Below, one piece after another: positions 59,959-64,000 of a stretch of 64,000 nt of DNA. The stretch covers positions 1-64,000 of the forward strand of contig CAJUGD010000022.1 in NCBI GenBank assembly GCA_910586205.1, read 5' to 3'. Origin of the DNA: an uncultured Lachnospiraceae bacterium. Its GTDB lineage: Bacteria > Bacillota > Clostridia > Lachnospirales > Lachnospiraceae. Below the pieces are notes generated by a model. That model saw only the letters and a list, made by a program, of their open reading frames with translations, was not told where the DNA came from and did not search any database. The position numbers and the translations under genes were made by a program. Numbering within the stretch: the stretch's first letter is position 1; every line of letters starts with the position of its first letter.

Positions 59959-60894
59959 CTACTCGTGCAGCCGCCTGATTATCTTAAAAACTATCGTTCC
60001 TTCCATCACTAAGGGTGCTTTGTGTGCAAAAAAGATTATGCCGTCTGTGGGTGCTAAAATTTTCCCCAGCACCTCTCCCTCTAAAGGATCCATCACCAGC
60101 GCCAGGATTTGTTCCCGATGCACTTCCTCTCCAGGACCGACAAGACGCCTGTAAATGCCAGAATGCTCTGTTCTTACATTGGTCAGATCCTCCTCCTGGA
60201 GCACACTGGCTAAGTATCCGCTGTGGCTGGTATACCGCAATATCCCCATTCTGGTCAGAAAGCGCAGAACAGATGCCACTGCCTGTCTTGCAGAAGGCTC
60301 ATCAATGGTATCTGTGGCGCTGGTATACAGGGAAAAGGCATTCGTATTCCAAATCTGCCAGTTATAATTCAGGGTCGTAGTGTCAATGGGTTTTGGCTTT
60401 CGGATAACCACATAGGGCATCCCGAACAAATTGGCCAGGCTGGGACTCTGAAACCCGGTTTCCATCATCCTTACGTGAGGAACAAAGTCCCCTGGAAGAT
60501 AAAAACTGGGAAACTGGATTCCATAGCTGTAGCCCTCAATAGCCTTAAAAAGTCCTGCTGCAATCCGTTGGGTGGTCTCTCCCGCATCATATCCCGGAAA
60601 CATCCGGTTAATGTCCGTGTTGTCTGTGGCCCAAAAACGCTTGCTGATATTCATGGAGCTGTGATTCACAGACGGAATTACCAGAATCTCATTCTGTCCT
60701 ACAATAGCACCCTTCTCCTCCAATCGTTTTAAGGATTTTACAAGCTGGGAACAGATATAGAGCTGCTGCACCTCATTTCCCCGGATGGCACCTACCACAC
60801 ATGCAGCCTTTTCCCCTTTCCCGAACCGGTACCCATAGATATTTAAGTCATCCCGGTACTGGTTCTTTAATGTATAAATACATTCTTTTTTCAT
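59959..60894 (-). CDS. AstE/AspA-like protein that has lost its zinc histidines (probable pseudoenzyme)
   Basis: 311 residues; GGAGGTGA is six bases before the ATG, which overlaps the preceding stop. It aligns with its upstream neighbour over the whole length, for example DINRMFPG against DMNRIFPG. At the HGxE metal motif it reads R38-G-N-E41 (codon CGG). At the second histidine position it has F128 (GIQFPSF against CIDIHAS). A zinc-dependent deacylase or carboxypeptidase reaction is therefore unlikely. The C-terminal lipoyl-like segment (EVLGKILAPTDGIIFFAH) remains. It may be a regulatory or substrate-binding partner of the intact paralogue. Confidence 0.85.
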   Translation of the reverse strand: MKKECIYTLKNQYRDDLNIYGYRFGKGEKAACVVGAIRGNEVQQLYICSQLVKSLKRLEEKGAIVGQNEILVIPSVNHSSMNISKRFWATDNTDINRMFPGYDAGETTQRIAAGLFKAIEGYSYGIQFPSFYLPGDFVPHVRMMETGFQSPSLANLFGMPYVVIRKPKPIDTTTLNYNWQIWNTNAFSLYTSATDTIDEPSARQAVASVLRFLTRMGILRYTSHSGYLASVLQEEDLTNVRTEHSGIYRRLVGPGEEVHREQILALVMDPLEGEVLGKILAPTDGIIFFAHKAPLVMEGTIVFKIIRRLHE

Positions 60895-61829
60895 TGGAAA
60901 TCACCTCCCAGCACACGAGCTATCAAAGAGCCGCAGGATACTACCGGATACTCCCGCAGGGTAAACACCATGCCGTGAATCGGTGCACGGACATCCTGCA
61001 GAATCTGGCCATCCAGAGAATTAAGAATCCTGCCGATCCGTTCTCCCTGAGCCACATTTCTCCAGTGTTCCACACAGGGCACAAAAATTCCAGGAGCTTC
61101 TGCATTGACAAACCCCACCTCCCCGTCCTGGGAAATGATAGGCTCTTTGGGAGTGATGACCGGCCCGGTCCACACTCCCATATCCTTCATCACACAGAAA
61201 ATCCCGTCTGTAAGCTGATGGCAGAATTCTTCTGTGATCCGCATTCCTACTCCCATCTCCACCACTACAGTAGGTACGCCGATACTGTTTAAGCTGTGGG
61301 CAAGGGTGGACTCCAACACCGTGGCTGCCGCATGAACCCACACAAAGTCCAGGTTCAGACGCCGGGCAAAGGGAAGAAGTCTTTCTGCCGTGTTCACATT
61401 GATTCTGGCCTGGGGAATCTCCCGCAGAAAAATATTGCTGGCATGAATATCAATACACAGATCTGCATCTTTTATATCATTGATAATCCGCGCCGCCACA
61501 TGCTCTGCCACAGCCCCATTCTCATCTCCGGGAAATATCCGGTTCATATCCAGATCAAACATGGGAATCCCACGGGAAATAGAATCTACTCCCAGTGGGT
61601 TTAACGCCGGATAGATCTCCACAATCCCCTTTAAAAAATCCGGATTTTCCCGGATTATCCGGTTGATCTCATAACATACATACTGTCCCTCCAGCTCGTC
61701 GCCGTGGGTTCCGGTCACAATGCAGATTCTTTTTTCCTTTCCTGTCATGAACTGGGGCGTCAGGACATTTTTTCTGACACGGAGACGCTCGTCCACTGCC
61801 AGCCCGACAGAAACCACCTCTTTTATCAT
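60891..61829 (-). CDS. AstE/AspA-family zinc hydrolase (succinylglutamate desuccinylase/aspartoacylase-like)
   Basis: 312 residues with intact ligands H42 and E45 (THGDELEG) and H129 (DIHAS), plus the substrate loop DMNRIFPGD. A C-terminal barrel-sandwich-like domain follows (QDVRAPIHGMVFTL). The family removes acyl groups from amino acids or trims C-terminal residues. Its four-base ATGA overlap with the transglutaminase-like gene, and another with its paralogue, place it firmly in the operon. Substrate unknown; a product of the ATP-grasp/alpha-E pair is a reasonable guess. Confidence 0.88.
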   Translation of the reverse strand: MIKEVVSVGLAVDERLRVRKNVLTPQFMTGKEKRICIVTGTHGDELEGQYVCYEINRIIRENPDFLKGIVEIYPALNPLGVDSISRGIPMFDLDMNRIFPGDENGAVAEHVAARIINDIKDADLCIDIHASNIFLREIPQARINVNTAERLLPFARRLNLDFVWVHAAATVLESTLAHSLNSIGVPTVVVEMGVGMRITEEFCHQLTDGIFCVMKDMGVWTGPVITPKEPIISQDGEVGFVNAEAPGIFVPCVEHWRNVAQGERIGRILNSLDGQILQDVRAPIHGMVFTLREYPVVSCGSLIARVLGGDFQ

Positions 61830-62641
61830 AGAATCTCCTCCACCTTTACCAATATCTTCTGGGTCTGACCGGCAAATCCCAGGAATCTTCCTCGGTCAAT
61901 AGCCCCGTCTCCAAAATCCCGTCCATGGGTCAGCTTAATATAAGTCTCGTCTGTCAAACGGTTATTGGTAGGATCTATCCCTACCCACATTCCATTTACC
62001 CATACCTCCACCCAGGCATGGCTGGCTCCTTCCCCCAGCATCATACCTGCTGCATACCGAGCCGGCACTCCTGCCAGCCGGCACAGGCTGATAAAAACAT
62101 GAGCATAGTCCTGACAAACTCCCTGCCCCAAAGCCAGCGCTTCTGCTGCCGTGGTTTTTACAGTGGTTGCGCCAGGTACGTAAACAAACCGCCTGTACAG
62201 ACGGTCCATCATATATTCCAGTTCTTTGTATTCATCTATTGCCAGACTTCCTGCCTTCCTCCCGCTTTCCCATACAGCCCCAAGCTCCTTCATGGTATCC
62301 TGCAGAAACCGCCGGATTCCTTTATCTGGCATGGTATAGGCAGAGGGAAAACCATACATGGGATGAAACGGCTCTGTTTCCCCGGACAGATCCACATACA
62401 CCGTTCCCTCTGCCTTTACATAAAGCCTGTCATGCTGATCCCGTACTGACACAGCATACCCACTGTTTCCAAATCCGTCCTGAACCTCATTGATGGTATC
62501 CGCCGGCTCGATTGTCACCTGCAGGCATTCCCCGTGCTGCCGCCCGTTTTCCATAGGACGGCATCGAATCAGAAAATGATGATCCCACACCATCTGATCA
62601 AAAGCAAGCTGCATTTCATATCGGAAATTTAATTTCTTCAA
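61826..62641 (-). CDS. Transglutaminase-like cysteine peptidase/amidase
   Basis: 271 residues. An N-terminal beta domain (about 1-90; the bacterial transglutaminase N-terminal type) precedes the catalytic core with C176 (GQGVCQDYA), H208 (SHAWVEV) and D223 (GIDPTNN), the papain-like triad. No signal peptide, so cytoplasmic. Together with alpha-E and circularly permuted ATP-grasp proteins it forms a known recurring gene set. Starts 11 bases after the alpha-E gene. Confidence 0.92.
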   Translation of the reverse strand: MKKLNFRYEMQLAFDQMVWDHHFLIRCRPMENGRQHGECLQVTIEPADTINEVQDGFGNSGYAVSVRDQHDRLYVKAEGTVYVDLSGETEPFHPMYGFPSAYTMPDKGIRRFLQDTMKELGAVWESGRKAGSLAIDEYKELEYMMDRLYRRFVYVPGATTVKTTAAEALALGQGVCQDYAHVFISLCRLAGVPARYAAGMMLGEGASHAWVEVWVNGMWVGIDPTNNRLTDETYIKLTHGRDFGDGAIDRGRFLGFAGQTQKILVKVEEIL

Positions 62642-62652
62642 AGCCTGTCACC

Positions 62653-63327
62653 TCAAAAAATATTCCACAAGGCATGTAAAGCATCCTTGCGCCCTGCCTC
62701 CCAGCTTTCCTTCTGCCTGATAATCTCAGCCAGCCGTTCTGCCTCTGAAACACGGTATCCAATCCGCACCTTGTTCAGTCGGTTCCTGAATTTGGAAAAC
62801 TCCTTTTCCACATAAATGTAAGGAAAATCAAGACGCATATACAGATCCAGCCGCTCTAAGTATTTGCCGCACTTAATGATATTGCGCCCCTCCTCATCCT
62901 CCATATTGTCATCCAGACATCCCCAGAACGCAAAGAGATAATCCTTCACCGGCTGCAGATCATAAGCCAGGGCATTGCCGTGAGCCTTCACCTGCTCCAT
63001 ACAGTCCAGGGTCATCTGAATGTAGGACAGGGCATCACTGCTCAGCTCATCCCGCAGAACAACCCCATTGTCCAAGGCCCGCAGCATATTGCTGTAAACG
63101 GAATTCGGATCCTCGGCAGAAAAGAGATATTTATCAATAAAATCATCCATGTCCTGATAAATAACCGGAATGGACAGCTTCTCACAAAATCCTTCATAAG
63201 CCCGGTTATCCATATCCAGCATCTCATCAAAATATTTAAAAAACATTCTCAAGGTAGTAAACACCCGTTCTGTATAACGCCCCAGCCAAAAAAGATGATC
63301 TGCCTTTTCTATTGAGATAATACCCAT
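62653..63327 (-). CDS. Alpha-E domain protein (DUF403)
   Basis: 224 residues, all helical, beginning ISIEKADHLFWLGRYTERVF, the hallmark of the alpha-E family (COG2307). It has conserved acidic and arginine residues but no known reaction. It is almost always encoded beside a circularly permuted ATP-grasp enzyme. Here the start overlaps that gene by 19 bases, with the ribosome site inside its last codons. Confidence 0.93.
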   Translation of the reverse strand: MGIISIEKADHLFWLGRYTERVFTTLRMFFKYFDEMLDMDNRAYEGFCEKLSIPVIYQDMDDFIDKYLFSAEDPNSVYSNMLRALDNGVVLRDELSSDALSYIQMTLDCMEQVKAHGNALAYDLQPVKDYLFAFWGCLDDNMEDEEGRNIIKCGKYLERLDLYMRLDFPYIYVEKEFSKFRNRLNKVRIGYRVSEAERLAEIIRQKESWEAGRKDALHALWNIF

Positions 63328-64000
63328 GTATCCTTAAATCCTCCTCCCTGTGATGAATTTACAACAAATGAATCCGGGTTCCTGGAAAACCGGGTCAGGC
63401 CGCTGGGCCATACACGGGTAGTCCTTCCGCTTAAAACAAAAGCCCGCAGATCCGCTTTTCTGGGAACTCCACCGTCCCCCTCCACAATATCCAAATCAAT
63501 AAAATCAATAACCTTCTGGGCAATAAACCGGCGCGGCTCTTTCTCTATGGTATGCCTCATTTTCTCCAGCTCATCTTTTGTCAGATCCCTGCCAAAGACC
63601 ACTCCATAGCCTCCTGCCTCTGACACATCCTTTACCACCAGTTGCGAAAGCTTATCCAAGATATATTTCCGATCCTGCTCATAAAAAGCCAGATATGTAG
63701 GCGCATTCTTTAAGATGGCTTCCTCTCCCAGATAATATTTTACCATATGGGGCACAAAGTAATAGATTCCCTTGTCGTCTGCCACCCCATTGCCGGGAGC
63801 ATTGATTAAGGCTACATTGCCGCTTCGGTACACATCCATGAGCCCCGGCACCCCGATCAGGGATTCCGGCTCAAAGCACAGCGGATCCAGATATTCATCG
63901 GAAATTCTCCTGTAAACAGCTCCTACCTGCTGCTGTTTTCCTTGGTATTGACGGTAATAGAGCCGATTGCCCTCCACATACAGATCCTGTGGCATAGCCA
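63309..64000 (-). CDS. Circularly permuted ATP-grasp protein (DUF404/407), N-terminus beyond the window
   Basis: Only the C-terminal part, about 230 residues, lies inside; the frame runs off the right edge. The apparent ATG at 63995 is internal, since family members are about 470 residues. Seen here are the core YRRISDEYLDPLCF, the NAPGNGVADDKGIYYFVPHM motif and KADLRAFVLSG, typical of COG2308. Such enzymes are predicted to form amide bonds with ATP. It is the first gene visible of a tight operon with alpha-E, transglutaminase-like and two AstE-like genes. Confidence 0.9.
   Translation of the reverse strand, partial: AMPQDLYVEGNRLYYRQYQGKQQQVGAVYRRISDEYLDPLCFEPESLIGVPGLMDVYRSGNVALINAPGNGVADDKGIYYFVPHMVKYYLGEEAILKNAPTYLAFYEQDRKYILDKLSQLVVKDVSEAGGYGVVFGRDLTKDELEKMRHTIEKEPRRFIAQKVIDFIDLDIVEGDGGVPRKADLRAFVLSGRTTRVWPSGLTRFSRNPDSFVVNSSQGGGFKDTWVLSQ

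Overview
The window looks like a chromosomal segment of a monoderm, spore-forming clostridium, most likely Lachnospiraceae. This rests on family content (SpoIIM, McsA/McsB/ClpC, RecU, DacF-type carboxypeptidase, a biotin-dependent Na+-pumping decarboxylase operon, Gram-positive-style lipoproteins), consensus sigma-A promoters and strong AGGAGG ribosome binding sites. Species cannot be fixed from sequence alone. About fifty protein genes and one tRNA gene are supported. There is no rRNA, CRISPR array, prophage or intact insertion sequence.

Layout. 1-2640: two abutting 166-bp foldback elements next to radA, a conserved protein of unknown function, and a further foldback-like region. 2641-7275: a stress operon gntR-mcsA-mcsB-clpC headed by a GntR/YtrA-type regulator where CtsR would be expected; its promoter and a perfect palindrome are readable, and McsB lacks canonical kinase residues. 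7289-11400: two surface proteins. 11480-16850: mmdA-oadG-biotin carrier-oadB-oadA. 17033-21285: dacF, then dinB and a DUF1576 membrane protein. 21245-24970: rRNA methyltransferase, HerA-like ATPase, DUF6465-type protein. 25221-27510: azlCD with a divergent LysR gene. 27718-29860: a soluble methyl-accepting protein with a FIST sensor protein. 30057-31600: a PurF-like protein without the glutaminase cysteine. 31638-35810: chemoreceptor, uracil permease, VanZ-like protein, CobI. 35849-40582: recU, clpA, clpS, a PepE-like peptidase, a lipoprotein.

40709-43001: a MATE exporter and MerR-family regulator behind a textbook 19-bp-spaced MerR promoter. 43110-50286: an RND exporter with HlyD-type adaptor and two TolC-like proteins, notable in a monoderm. 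50663-52285: lipoprotein and upp. 52324-59290: a minus-strand run containing luxS, a sigma-like fragment, proC, a NUDIX hydrolase, spoIIM, xerD, topB and a left-handed beta-helix protein. 59534-59606: tRNA-Ala(GGC). 59959 to the window end: a tightly overlapping operon of circularly permuted ATP-grasp, alpha-E, transglutaminase-like and two AstE/AspA-like proteins, one without its zinc histidines.

The strongest leads for new biology are the last operon (an apparent amide-ligation/hydrolysis pathway with a paired enzyme and pseudoenzyme) and the stress operon in which regulator replacement coincides with loss of McsB catalytic motifs. All function calls come from reading motifs by eye; no database search was run.
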